Below are positions 28,901 through 43,900 of a stretch of DNA of 64,000 bases, piece after piece (the first letter of the stretch is position 1; each line of letters opens with the position of its first letter). Source of the DNA: Distichodus sexfasciatus (Eukaryota; Chordata; Actinopteri; Characiformes; Distichodontidae); the NCBI GenBank assembly GCA_032718565.1, contig JAVGVS010000022.1:186001-250000 (forward strand), written 5' to 3'. Made by a program: the position numbers and the translations under genes. The notes under the pieces were generated by a model that saw only the letters and a list, made by a program, of their open reading frames with translations, did not search any database and was not told the DNA's origin.

Positions 28901-31900
28901 ATATCTTTGATGTAGTTAGATACTTAGATAGTAGAAAATAACTACTATATAAAAACAGCAGCTTAGCTTAGCTACCATTTAAAAGTAGCTTCCCCCAAAA
29001 CAGCTAATGTTAGATAACGGGGACACATTTGTACAGCAAATGCAAAATTGATCAGTAAATACTTCCGTCTCGACTCACAGGAGTGTCCTTGCCACAAGCA
29101 TTATAGCGAACACGCTGGAGTCGCTCCACATGTCCATGCATTTCTTCTAAGAGTGTGGACCCAGCATCAGCTTCTGCTTCCTGGACAAAGCAGGAAGGAA
29201 CAATATTTATTACTAGAACACAATTTAAGGATTGTAGTGATCTCTACTTCAAAGAGGCAGTCTCAGAACGGATTTTAAGTTTGTTCATGGATGGTTATTC
29301 CTGGTCTGATAATAATCAAGTGCTAAAAATGCAGTTTAATATGGGCTGTCAATCTGACTTTATAACAAAACTACTTTTAGGAATACAAATATCTGTGGTG
29401 TCTTCACAATGATGAATAATCACTCACGTAAAAGTCAGTTTTCTGCTGGACACTAACTTTACCATGCTCGTTTAATTGTGTAAGGGAGATTTTATGGTGT
29501 TGATGTAAGACCGGGATGGACAAATTACAAAATTCAGCCCCTTTGTGTCAAAGTATAGATACTCCTGGTCAAACATTGCTCAAGTGAAAGTTGTGAAGAC
29601 AAAGTTTTACTTGAGTCCTTTACTAAAGTATGTGCTTTTAAAAAGAAGTATTTTAATGCACATTCTCTTTTTACAGCATTGTTTTACTATTGCCACAAAA
29701 CATTTTAGAACCAAGTGATTCTGAAAGAACCTATTGATAAAGGTAAGCACATCAAACATTTAACCTCTCCCCAAAAATCTCAAATAAAGCCTAAATTTTC
29801 TGGTGGGTAGTCTGATCTAGTTTGATCTTCTGCAGAAGTTGCACCTCTTTAACCACCAACTGGGTTGAGACACAGCTTGCAATTTAAATTTGACTGGCAT
29901 AGGAGGACGTCAGTGATTGGTTCTTATATCGTGAACACAATATGGGCTATGGCATTTCAGAAAAGAATATTTGTCCTCTGACTTCAAAGATAGGTATCAA
30001 AGTAACAAGTATTGAGAGCCGTTATTTAAAGATAGTGGGGTCAAAAAATAATATCCGTCTTTTGAGTGGATTAAAAGTTGCACATTTCGAAGCTGTAAGA
30101 CACTCAAAAACTTATTGAATTACAATACTTATAAGTACAGTATTTTACTTTGTTACTGCCTCTGATTTGGACTAACCCTTACCCCTGATTCCGTTTTGTC
30201 CTTTTCAGTGTTTAGCGAAACCAGGAGAGTCTCCAGTCTGGGTAGAAGCTTGGACCATGTCTGACTGTCTACAGCTCTCTCCTCTGACTCCCGTCCAGGG
30301 ATGTTGAGACCTGAACTACTGAATCTGGACACAGAGGAAAACAGATCTTGGTTTCAGGAACTTGGAACTTGAACATGTGGGAATTTCTTAAGGCAAGATT
30401 GAGATGCAAGTACTTTTCGGTTCAAAGCAAACGTAATTGACCAGTTCATAGACGTTCATACATAGAAATGAAAATGTACAAAAGTGGAAGTGAGCAGAGT
30501 ATCCCACCCTGAATGTTTCTGAGACTGTGCCTGCTCCTCATGCTCGAGATGTGAGCTGCTGCCATGGTGGCAGGCTATGGCCTCCATCAGATCTCTCTGT
30601 TCCATTAGCTCAGCATGCACCTCCTGCGCAGAAAAGGAGAAATTCTAAGTAGCACAAATTACAGTCCATTTTTAGGACACGAACAAAAGAGGAACTCTGG
30701 GGTTCCAAATGAAAGTCTACAACACAATATTTTCAAGTAATTACTAATCTTCACTTTTTGGTCAAAGAGAACTGAAACGATAAATCAGTTAAAAATAAAC
30801 TTATGTAATGCAATGATTTCCTGAAAGGACAGAATTCACTAAGGATACCAAGACTGGTGGAATAAAAGCTTACAAATGGTGTGTCCTCCTGAAGTCCAGG
30901 ATCTATGTCAGGTTCACTGAGGAATGGTGGAGACAGAAGAGTTTCCACCGGCACATGGGACGTCTGCTGGACCTCACTAGATGCAATGTGTATAACTGGT
31001 GATTTTTCTTCAGGTTTAGCAGTGGATTTGTTAATTGTGTCAACTGATGCCTTCTGAGGTTCTGGCTCCATCTTTTTATCAGTGACAGCGTCACCCTTAG
31101 TTACAGATCCAGTCCCATCAGTAGATTGCCCTTCCAAGTCTGGTTTTAGAGCATCTCTCTCTATCAAACTTTTAGAGGCCTGCACTGTTTCTGCACGATT
31201 CTCATCTTCTGCGTGACTTTTCATTATTGGAACAAGAATTTGAAGATCTGAACCAGGTTCTCCTAGTTTTCCTTCCACAAGATGTTGAGTTGTTGTTTCA
31301 GGCGTGTCTTCCAGAGCTGAGGCACTATCTGTCTTTGCTGAAACTAAACTGACAAGCTGTGTAGGTGAAGAGGGTTTATTCTTGATCAAGGGTGCAGACT
31401 CCACCGGCCACTTTACTTCTTTATCAGATGATTCCTGTAGAGTTGTAGCAAAATGAATTCTGAGTGTCAGTGGAAACACACCTGGTCTGTTCATCAATGA
31501 GACACAGTTTAGCTAAAATCAAATAAAGAAGATAAAGATAATAAATCATACCTTAGTGACAGACATTTGAACAACAGTGGCAGCGTCTGTTTCAACACGA
31601 TCTTCTTCCATTACAGTCTCATCTGGGTCCTGGTTTAGAGAGGAACAGAGTGTTAAAGGAGAAGTCTGATGGCTGCTCAAGGTGAGGAAAGAAGACGAGA
31701 GAGGAGGGCAGCTGTGTCTGACAGGATCAAGTACGTTATTTTTAGAATAGACTGAAACAGTATAGCAAGGGAAGCAGAATTTAGGAGCTTTAACGCTTTT
31801 CATGAATATTTTGGAGAAAAATAGGATTTCATTAATTGTATTTTTTCTTTTTATTTAAGGATTGGGAACCACCCACACAAATTACAAAACTGACCACCAG

Positions 31901-34900
31901 AGGTCGGCTTATCTTGTCTTTTTTGCTCTTGTTTAGACCTTCCTTTGTCTTAATCTGGTTTGATCTTGGGTCAAGTCCTAATCCAGTCCAGGCCTAATCC
32001 CAGAGTTTTGCTGTATTCTTTTATTTTTTTTATTTCTTTGTGTTTTGACTGTGTCTATAAAAATCAGATAAATCAGATTTGATCTTGGTCAAGTCCTAAT
32101 CCAGTCCAGGCCTAACCCCAGAGTTTTGCTGTATTTCTTTAATTTCTCTGTGTTTTGGCTGTGACTTCAGAATTGTTGCAAGTGGAAAGGCAGACTGGGG
32201 GGAAAAAAAGCATCAAGAACAGCACCATGATCCAGAGTGGACACATGCAGCTTGGAAAGTGGAAAAATTTGAAAGGTGACGCCAGAAATACTTGGAAAAG
32301 AATTTCTGCCAAGTCTTGGTAAGAAGAGTGAAGCTGGAGCAACCAAGCTAAACATAAAGGGAGATCAAGCATCTTCTGTACCTCTGGGACACTGCACGTA
32401 AGAGTCTCAGAAGATGAGGAGTGACTTCCTTCATCCTCATAATCCTCATCCTCCTCTTCCTCAGAGTATATTGTTTCTGTTGGAACCTGTTTCACAGTTC
32501 CAGAAATGTGTGATGGCAACGTTTGAAGAAATGATTTATCAGTTATAAACTGAACTGGAATCATTTTATCTGAAGGTGGTGCTCAGATGGAAACAGGAAA
32601 ATTCAATCAAACCCTTAATACATACTCAGGTAGGCAAAGCACAACTGAGTTTATTTCGAATGTACCTGTCTGTGTGCCACATTTAACAGTCCAAAATGGG
32701 TGCTTAGCTTACCGTCACATCTCCAGGACTGGGTAATGTGAGGCTAGAAACCAAGGCTGGATCGGTGGCACGGCTTCCATCCTCAGGATGTTCAACAGAA
32801 GCCTGGGAAAAAGTGACAATATAATACAGCTTCAAATAAAGACCATAGGATAAAAAAGAAGTAAATCAGTAAAACCATGGTCACTAATTATTTTAATCAA
32901 TAAAAAAAAAAAAAAAATTATCCAATATTTCTCTCTAAGCACTTTTGCAGCCAATAACTGTCAGACTCCCATGGGTGACTTCCTTGTCTCTTTCCACAGA
33001 TGTGGAATAGTTGTAGAAGGAAACACGGGTCACTCTGATATAAACCCTGACAGATGATGTACTATGGTCTGAAAGGTTCAAGGGTCACGAGGAAAATGAA
33101 AATGACAATGCTTAGAGAGACAGGGTTTGAGTTGTGGGGATAATAGTTCAGAAAAGGAGAGTCTTAGTTTATTCACTGACATTAAAGACGTTTTGACAGT
33201 GATTTTGCAATTATCACTGCTGTATCAGAGACATGCTCCACCGCATCCTTTTGATCACTGTTTTAAGAGCGGAGCACAAACATGAATCAAACCTGCAGCT
33301 CTGAGAAGTGAAGGTCAGAACTGCTTTCATGTAAGATAAGAGATTTGAGCACTACCAATGGCTATAAAACTGTCAGCAAACAAGAAATACTGTCAGAAGG
33401 CTGAGACATCTCCAACAGCTGTTGACACAAAAAACGATGACCTTTGAAAACTACATCACCGTATTTCCTTTCTTACAAATTAACGGCTGTCTGAGGAAGA
33501 ATAAAAGGACTGATATTATTTCATTCACTGACCTTGATGCTTACCGTGGAGCAAATAATAAAATTGTTACAAAACACCGATTTATCATGTGCAATTAGGC
33601 TTTTTTATCTTAGTGCCAGATTTCGAACACGGAAAAAACTGAATTCATCTACAGTCAAAAGCAGCACTGACAGTTAAAATACTGAAAAGTCAGTATAGTC
33701 AGGTCTCTGCTCCACTCCAGAAGCCAGTCTCTCTCACCAAATAAGACTTACTGATCAGGACTCCCGTTCTGGGTCTTTACTGAGACCCTTTATTATCAGA
33801 TCTGATTCACTTGAATTTTTACTACATCTTGTATTTAAAGAACACTGTTTCTGTCTTTTATTTGTAAAGTACTGTCATGTCTAGCACTGCATACAGGGCG
33901 TTTTTCAGTTCTGTCTGTCTGCCTGTTTACCGATCATTGTTCTGTGTTTCTGGATTATTCTGTTTTTGCCCCACAGTTTGGATTTCATTGATTTGCTGAA
34001 GGTCTCTACTGGTTTTAAACTGTTTTATGAAGCAGAACTTTGCAAGACCCAGCACAAATTACAGATGTTACACACCCTAAGTTCTGAGCACTGCTCCTCT
34101 GTGAGCTGCTGCAGCTCGTTGATGGGATCTTGAAGTTGTTCAGCTCTATGAAAAGCTGTGAGAGTGTGTTCTGCTCCTGCAGGGAGACCTAGACCCATCC
34201 TGCATCTCTCAATCTCAGTTACGGTCCTTTTCATGACCTGAAGGTTGTCCAGGATAACCTGAAATGTATGAGATAAAAAGTTTAATATGGTTGCTCTGTG
34301 GTGGTGGTGGTGGTGACTTAGTGGTAGGACACTGCTTTATCAAAATATAGTTGTCAGAGAGGTAGACAGAGTAACAGAATGTGAAAATTGTCAGAGTTCT
34401 GGGTCACTTATGTTGTTCAATAATGGGGTTCAAACTCATAATCATCCAGTCACTAACACACTGACACACCCACCAACAAAGCCCCGTCAGTCACCATCAC
34501 GGCCATGCACAGACATGTAGGGGAGGAGGTGCTCAAGTCAAAAAAAAGGGAAGATAATTATTCATTTAAAAATCTCTAGTGACCGTGTGATTCTTTCAGA
34601 AAAACCAGCCTAATGGAGTTTAATGTACATTTTAAATAGGCTGTTTTAAGAGTATTTTAATTTCACAACGCTGACAAACATGGACGAAACTTAGGGCAAA
34701 CATTGAAAGCTGACCATTCCCATCAAAAGAAGGTTAAAGATACGACGCTCCTTATGGTGTGCTAGAACTGCCTGCTTTAACTGTAATAGCTGGCTTAACA
34801 ACAAAGAAAAGATGAAGGAGGGTCAGGGGCAGTGCGATCTTGCAGAATTATAAAAATACAATTGTTTGGCATTACACACCTCTAATTATGAACTGAGTGA

Positions 34901-37900
34901 ATGAGTGATTATTTGTCATTGTGAACACAGCACAACACACAGTGCACCACAATGAAATGTGACAGCCGCATTTAACCCATCCGTGAAAGAGCAGCGGGCA
35001 GCTAGTGCTTGGGGACGGTACCTTGCTCATGAGTACCTCAGTGGTAACTTAAGAGGCCCTGGATTCGAACCTGCGACCTTCTGATCACAGGGTGAACACC
35101 CTAACGTTACGCCACCAACTGCCCCTAAAACGCCACCAACTGCCCATAAACTGATGAATATACAATTATAAAAATGAAATTAAATAAAATTGTTAAAAAC
35201 CCTAATTTTGGTTGCTTGTGTCCCAGCTGAGGTCTATCAGTGTACACGCCTGGTCACAACCAAATAAGAATGATCACTTCATTGCCACAGATTATGTAAC
35301 CCCCAATTTATGGCTGGACTTGCCTGTCTGTTCTGGAGATGGACCTCGACAGGGATTTCCTTTGTGTCCACGGTTGATAAGATGGTTCTAATCTTCACTA
35401 TATTCCTCCCCATCGCCTTAACCTCTGCTTCGATGGCATCCATTTCCTACTCACACAATACAAAAAGAGTCTCAGGAAGTAGGGGTGTAAATCACAACAC
35501 AATATTATAATATCAATTCAACGATTCAATGTCTGCCAATATGAGATGTCTGATCTCTGACTGATGTTTTATTTTTGAATCGATGCTATAGCCCCGGTAA
35601 TCAATGAGTCAACATATTGACATAGATCAATATATCATTACCACCCCTATCAGTAACTTGAGGTTCTTACTGCAGCTGCGTGTTGGAGTTGTGTGAGAGG
35701 CTCCATTATGTGGTGCTGCATGTCGCTGATGCTGGTGTGAAGCTGCAGAAGGCTGCGCTCCTGAGATGTGGTGTCACACACTGCAGAGATCTCCTGTAGC
35801 GCAGGACCAAAACCCTCCAAAGCAGAGCGAAAGCCCTCAGACTCCTCTAGCACCGTCTGCACACCAAAACAGCCTCTTAGATATGAGACAGGATTGATCA
35901 AACTGATTTAAGTTATTACTATACAGTATAAATAGTGTATAGTACTCAACACTTCTGCCATTATTACACCTTTTCCCTTGTATTGAAGCTGGTACTAGTT
36001 CTTGGTTCCGAACCAGCACTTTTTTGGTACCCGTTCCAAATTGGGAACCATTAATGATACCAGTGCAAAGCAGCGTATATCCTGTTATCAATGATCAGTT
36101 TCCAACCATTGCACTTTCAATGACTGGACATTATACGAGTGGTAAACACATCATCCAGACATATTAGGGAGTCTTGCAGATTGTGCCATCACTTCCACAG
36201 TGATACATCAGACAGACGCCTTGGTTGAACGTTCTACTAAATAATTTCAAGGTTGTCTCAAAATGATGGTCTGCATTTACCAATATTTTCCTTAGTGTTT
36301 TCTTAAATTTATTCTTAAGAAAGTTAATAATATTGTGCAGCAAAACTGAAGAAAACAATAATATAATTGTATAACAGGTCTTTAACTTTTGTAAATTCTA
36401 TTTTTACCCAAGAACAAATCTCAAATAGGCAAACTTTGGTAAATTTTAGAATCTTTGTGAAAACTGCATAAGTGGGTTTTAAGAACAAATGTCTTTTTAA
36501 GAACGGTTGGTGAATGAGGCCAAATGCTATAGACCATTTGCTAAAGGTACAAGTGGAAGTGGGTGATTATTTCTCATTGTGAATATACCACAGCACAGCA
36601 CACAGTGCATAACAACAGGAAGAAGCAGTGGGCAGCCTCTAGGGAGCAGTGCTTGGGAACGGTACTTTGCTCATGAGTACCTCAGTGATACCTTTACAGG
36701 TCCTTGGATTCGAACTGGCGACCTTCTGATCACGGGGCGAACACCCTACTGTTAGCTGCTCCAGCCCATGGTATGGCAAATATCAGTTAATACCCAAGTA
36801 CACAGTGATATGAAAAGCCAACAAAGCAACTCTGCAGTCATACCTGTATGGAGCTGGCATGGCTGTGGAGGCACTTGGCAGTGGTGTAGCTGTGAGGTGT
36901 CTCCAACCAGGACTGAGCCTCCCCCAACCAGCAGGTAGAACTACGGAGAACGTCCTCACACTCCTGAAGACATGCAGGGATCTGTTGGCACACAAGTGAA
37001 AATGGAATCCAGGTCTTACATTAACTATCCATTACCAAAGGCACAAAGATTTTCATAGTAACTGTTGTTCTTGTCATCTCAGGATGAAGTAAAGGACAGG
37101 AGACCAGACGGTACGGCAGTGGGGGAAAAGTCCGGTTTTAGGAAGTAAAATTCCTCCGAAACCACTCGATTAAAGGGACGTGGTGCCAAAAATTAGATTT
37201 GAGGTTGATAATATTCCTAAAAATTTGTGAAAGCTAAGGGAGAATGTTAAGAGTCCTAACGTCCCTGTTAAGTTAGTCCCTGTATCAATATTAAGCCATA
37301 TTTGCATAGATTTTTAAGTGTACCTTTAAGTGAGGGTGATAGAAGAAAAAACAAGTAATAATTTTACTTTCTGAACCCAGACTTTCCACCTCTACTGTCC
37401 GACGATGGGACAGGACTCACTTTGCTAATGAACGCAGTCCTCTGCTCCGCCTGATTGGCTACCGTCTGGTAGAGTTGCAGAGGTTTTGTGAGTTCATCCA
37501 TGAGAGTGTGGGCTCTCTCAGGCTGCTCCTCAGCCAGCTCCTGAACCTCCACCTCCAGCTTAGATATACGCGAGTGCCAGTGGTCCAACTCATCCCACAC
37601 ACGCTGCGAACATGTGCACGCAAACAGACATTGGGGTGTATATCACAAGTTTCATCACAATACAATATCAATTCCATGGACAAATATTCGATGCCTGCCG
37701 ATATCAAGTCTGCTATGAAACAATTTCGATCAATATGAGACATATACCGATTTAACAATCACGGAAAACACACCCACCTTCAGGGTGAACTCAGCTTCTT
37801 GTAGAGTGGGACTCTTCTGCTGAAGCAGGGCCTGGACACAGTTTAAGCCAACCGAGACTTCAGCTACCTGGCCACTCATTCTGCGTAGCGGCCCAGTCCT

Positions 37901-40900
37901 CTCCATGGCCTCCAGTGCCTGTAACACACCATTAACAGCAGCATACCATCTCTATCTAATCAGGTGTGTACTTATTTATACATAAAGGCTCATCGTCATC
38001 ATAACAGACTAGAAGGAAATAGGTTCAGAAAATCTCAACATTACTATTCCAGAATAAAATATAGCATCTTGTGTAAATCAGTTTGTCATTAACATAGTGA
38101 CACTACGTAGACACTTTAGAGTAAAATAAAAATAATATGTCGTGAAAACTCCTCGAAAACTCCTCTATACCTTTTGTTTGACTTCCTGTAGAATAACAGT
38201 GACGTCTTCATGTAGACTCTGGATCTCCTTTGGTGTCTCTTTGCACCTCTTTCTCACTCTGCCCATAATGTCCAGTAGCTTTGCATTCTGAGAGGCCAAC
38301 TCTGTTCTTATAGCCTACAGTGCATTAAATAACATGAGAAAATTAGTTCCCCTTCTTTAAGGAAAATCAATGTCTGATCAATCTTGAGATTACAGAACAA
38401 TAATCAACTTTTTTTAGGTTTCATGTCAGTGACCTGTAAGTGTGGACGATCAGACTGGACATCAACGGTAGACAGCAGAGAGACGGCACTCTGTCTCACC
38501 GCCTTCAATTCCTCATGCAAGCGATTCCACTCCTCTATCTCAGACAGCACGTCACATCTCACATGCAAGTTTTGCTCTTTTATGCTGTAAAGACAAATAT
38601 ACGACAGTCAGTGTTTAGACTAACGTGTTACAGTAGGGGAGTAACGGTTTTCCAAGCCCACGTTTCAGTTCATACCATGATTTTTTTTTTCAGATATTAT
38701 CTTATGCCTGAACAGTTACACACCTATTTTATAGCCTTCTTCCAGGTTGTCATTTACAAGTGTGTAAGGACGTCCTTACCTTTGGCAGCGGTTTTGAATA
38801 GACTGCAGTTCCTGGCTCATTTGATTTGGCCGGTTAAGGTGTTGTAGGCTTGAGACGTCCAGCATCTGTGTTAAGCAGCGCTGCAGGGAGACCAAAGTAA
38901 CATTTTCTTGGTCCAGCCTGTCCTGAATCTGCTCGCTTTGGACCAGGATCCTGTTAAGTTCACCCAGCGATGGCGCTTCCATGGATAATCCATTGAGGCT
39001 GTCATGAAGTTGATCAAGAGCTTCTCTGGATCTCTTCAACTGGCAACAAAGACCATGTCAGATTATAGAAAAGTGAGTTCAATACTTGAACATGGATGTT
39101 AGGCTCAAGTTTTGTTACAGGCTTTAAACAGGGAGATCTATCAGAAGTCAATACAGCACTTGTCAAAGTCACTCAAAATCCTTACGCTTGTTCATTTTTA
39201 TGCTTCCAACACAACAACTTCAAGGACAAACTGTTCACTTGGTGTCTAATATAGCCCACTCACTACCAGCTGCCAATGTAATGAGACATAATGGACAGTG
39301 GTCATAATGTTATGGCTGATCGATGTGTGCATTGCTAATTTGCTATTCTGTTTAAATACCAAATGCATATGTTTACTAGTCCAGAGACAAGTTGAATCTA
39401 TTCTAATCCAAAATGATAACATACTTCAAGCACAATGTTTACTGTAGAAACGGGAATGATAAATATCAGATAAACTTTGGATTTACCCTTAGCATGATGC
39501 CTTCCCACTCAGTCTCAGTATGTGCTACTCTAGACTTATGGGTGTCCAGTTTACGTTGCATCATGACCCAGTGCTTCCATAGCAGCCCTAGCGACCGGTC
39601 ACGAGAAACGCTACAGCTCTGGACTGAGCATGTCTCCTTCATTTCCTCCAGCTTACTACGCACACCATCCAGTTCCATCTGCAAAACCTGCAGAGTTAAA
39701 GAAGTTAAAATGTCTTTTTAAATGTTTGCAAACAAATTTGCTCACATAAAATCAATTACAAAATGTCTCTGACTCAGATAAGGCACAACATAGTGTAAAA
39801 CCTTAATTCTCTGAAGTTGATCTTCACAGTCTTCTAAGGCTGCTGGTTTATCACCAAGACTTTGCAAGAGCTTGGAGTCAAAGTTGTGGAGAAGTTGACT
39901 CATTTCATCATGGAGTTTACTGTGACTGGACTGCTCAAGTGCATAACTGAAAAAGGAGTAAACAATTAGACCCTCTTAGAGTTACACTTAAGGAGAACTT
40001 CTATTTTTTGGCGTCACAGAGTGCTGTCAGTATCGACAAAAACTGGAGCTGTCCACACTGACCTATGCTTGTCAGTAACCGGTTCAGGTTGCCTAGCACT
40101 TGTAATGACATTTTGAGCATGTTAAGAGGCTAAAAGCACGTTTAAAACCTGCCTCGAGTGGTTAGCGTTACAGTCGCCTGCGTGCGAACATTAGCAGGAG
40201 CAACGTTTTTGTTGCTACTGACAGCACTCCGCCACACCGAACAATAGAGCTAAATGTTGAAATTGAAGTTCTCCTTTAATAACTTAATAAGCAGTTTTCT
40301 CTTTCACTAATTACAAGTGAGGGTTCTTTGTTGATTCACAGAAAAAGGGAGACTCTACTACACCAAAGTTCTACATTCACAGGTCAAATTTTTATTTTGT
40401 TTAGTTAAATTAACATTTTTTATCTCTAGATATTCAAACAATAGTGAACAGAAAATGTAACTGTTTACCTACTAAGCTGCTGGCTCAAGCACATACTGTT
40501 TTTCACAATAATCTACAATTTTAAATTTTCAGAGTAGAACTTTTTTTTTTGCTACATTTTGCTACATTTGGGAGAGTAACATTAAAGTGCCTACCTCTGA
40601 AGAGCCCTCAGTTTGAGATGGGCTTGGGCTTTCATTATGGCGTCAAACACCAAGAGGTGGCTGACAACCTGGATGTGGACCTTCTCTATGTGAGGCGAGG
40701 AAAAACACATTTGCCGAGGCAGTTGGGCCCCAATTTCAGCAAAATGAGCCTGGAAATCTTCAGACAGACCAGCGAGAGTCTGCTGAACATGACGCTGTTC
40801 ATCTGCACAGTCTTTAAAGCTGGCTGAGGGAATGAGGAGTCTGGACTCAACCTGTTCAAGGAAACCTACAGCACCTTGCACAGTCCACTGGAAGAACTTC

Positions 40901-43900
40901 AGTGCCTCTTTAGCCTGGAGCAAGTTTTGCTGGACAAGCAAATTCAAAATAGGAAAATATGAACTTCTGCAAACAACAGTGCTATATCAAACATATTTCA
41001 AGTATATGAAGGCATCCTCAATGTACATCAAACAGTCTCTGCTAACAGAATCAACATTTACAATCACATGATTAAAATTTGTGCATAGTGTAGATGAATT
41101 TACCATGTGCATTTTGCATTCATCTAAGATTCTTCTCCCTGTTTCTGTGCATTTCTTATATTCCTCATCTTCTGTACCATCTCGGAAGGCCTCCAATATC
41201 CTCAAACCAGAGTCTACAGTTCTCTCAAGTGTCCAGCACTTTTCAAGCTCTGTGGTAATAACCTGGTCATTTGGCTCAAGGTTGTTGCTCTGTTGTAGCT
41301 GCTTTTCCACTCTTGTAAACTGTTCGTTCAGCTCAGTCAGCAGCTCGGCGCCGTTGCCGAGGTTCTCCAATAGAGCATACTCAAGTCCTTTGACTTCACT
41401 GCTAACAATATGCTCCCAGCCAGCAAGGCTTTGAACCGCAGAGCGTAGTTTCTGTCTGTCCGAGCTCAGCTGGGACGGATAAAGATCAGCAGATATAGCC
41501 TCCAGTTTATCAGCTGTTTCTTGACAACCCATCTTCACCATGGGCAACTCCACCAGCAGAATCTGCCCCAGTCTCAGTCGACTGTGTCGTTCTTGGCTGC
41601 TGTCTGAGACCTGAGGAACCCTCTTCTTCATCCCCTCATTGTAGCTTTCCAGACGCTGTTTCAAGGCTAGGTACTCCTCATGATCTCTTGCCTTTTGGTC
41701 GAGAGTCTTCAATTTCCCCTGTAAGGACAGAATGTTGCACAGCAGTTCTTTCTTCCGATTCGCATGGCCATCCTGAACTTCCAGCACTTGAGACAGATGC
41801 TCCATCAGCATGTGTCTTGCAGGCTCAAATGCCAAGAGTGTTTCATGCGTTACGGGGTACTTTTGCCTCTCCAAGTTGGTCATGATTTGGCGCAAGCTCT
41901 TCTGGACGACAGTCAGTTCTTCATTTGCAGATTCACGAGAATGCAGGAGTTCCTCCAGTTCCCAACAAGAGGTTTGTTCCCGACTCACAACCCTAGAGAT
42001 TTCTGTCCGCAAGGCAGCAAGCTCGTCGATAAGGTGAAGGCTCTCCGTTAGAGTCAGTCCCTGTGTCATGTTAACTGTCTCGTCTAGAAGGGACTGAACT
42101 GCTGCTAATCGTTTCTTGGCTTCTATTAGAGTAGCTTTGTGCCTCTGATGGTAAACTTTCCAATCCGCGCTTGTGGTTGCAAGCTCTTCTCCAGCAAGTT
42201 TACCAGACTCTTTCTCTAATAGAGAGACCAGCCAAGCTTTGTTGTCTGCGATATGAATCTGCAGTTGCTGCCTTGCATGCAACATTTGACTTAGTTCTAC
42301 AAAAGTAGCTTCAGATTTCTCTGCAATTTTGCTGTACAAAACTTCTAAGGAGTCAAGGGCAGGTAACACAACATGGGATTCACTTTCACCAAGTCCTGCA
42401 ACCTGCTTTCTCAACTTTCTGACAACAGAGGCAAATTCGGACCGTCTGGCTGTTATTTCTGCCTGGACTTTCTTCATCGTGCTGACCTGGTGGTTGGCCT
42501 CCTGAGAGAACAGAGATAATTTCCTTCTCCCAGTCACTTTACTCTTCATTCGTTTCACATAAGTGAAATAGTCCTTTATAATCTCAATGATCTCTGCCAG
42601 AGAGCGGTCCCTGGGTGTAGGAGGGTCGGCAGCTAGCTTCTCTCGTGTTCTACCCAATTCAGATTTTAGGTTTTGGAAAACACGTTCAATATCCCCCCTC
42701 TCTTTTGCTCCGACTGAGCACTGGGAAAGAGCTTGAGACAGTTCTAAAAGGTACAAGAAACGTTCATTCATTTCCACAAAGTCTGAGAATGTTTCTGTCG
42801 CCTGGACAGAACTTTTCCACTGTTCTTGTGTCTGTTCAAAGTGTGCAGTAATCTGTAGAGTCTTCAGTTCGTCTAGAAGCACCTCAGCATCCTTTAATAG
42901 CGTAGAAGCTTCCAAGACACAAATGTCTGCGTGCCTCAGCATCCTGTCTGCAGTCCCTTCCAGAATCTGCCACTTTTCCTGCAAATTCTTCACATGAACC
43001 AGACATGCCACTGGGCAATCAGCCTCGCCCAAATGGACTGAAAGTTGGCAGCATGTGTGCAGCAGTTCTTCCAGCATGGCCTTCTTCTGCTCCATGCTCT
43101 TGAGGAACGCACACAACTTTTCTGCTTGAATGTTGCTGCTTTGTAACGAACTTCTACGTAACATACAGAGGTAAAAGAGGGAAGTAAAATTATGTTAAAA
43201 ATCTAAGATGAAAGTTGTAAAATTACGATTTTTTAATCCGCTAAGACTGTAAGTGTCGTTGTAACTCAGTTCACTCAGTTTTCTGCTCACTTTTGAAATA
43301 CCTGCTCATAATAAACAGGTATAATTAAAATTATAATTAAAACCAGGAATAACATCAGAAATTCAAGTCCTGAACAGCTGATTGGCGAAAATGTGGTTAG
43401 TAAACCACAAGTAAACACAAGTTACTTGTAAATATAATATTAATATGTAAATCTAATTATAATAGGTAAATCCACAGTTACTCTCTTCACACTGTAACAG
43501 TGCTACAGTTATACAACAGTTACTAAATCTTTGCTATATATTTCCATTTTTAATTATCAAAGTTTTTCACCTATATACGACCTGTTTAAATTATCAAGCA
43601 AGAATTTATTTGTGACTCTGCACAGCAAAACCAGTCGCTTGTCGCAAATTTTCAAAATTCAGTTATTATGTCTTCATGAAAGGCCATAAATCAACCTTCA
43701 AAACGATACCTATATCGAATGAATCGGACGACATATGACTGAGATATCAACATTCAAAGGAGTCGGGTTTCTCCTGTCACGCCAAGTGAGAAACGGAAAA
43801 ATCTGCCTTTGAAGTTGACTATCGCCGTAGCACTCACAGACGCTTGGTGCGGTCGCGGCTACGTTTGCACTTACGGTAGCCTACGCTGCATTCACAGCCA

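Noticed and set aside
38440..38847. 135-codon plus-strand ORF as antisense gene
   Set aside because: It overlaps exon e20 in antisense, lacks splice or start context, and shows no protein pattern.
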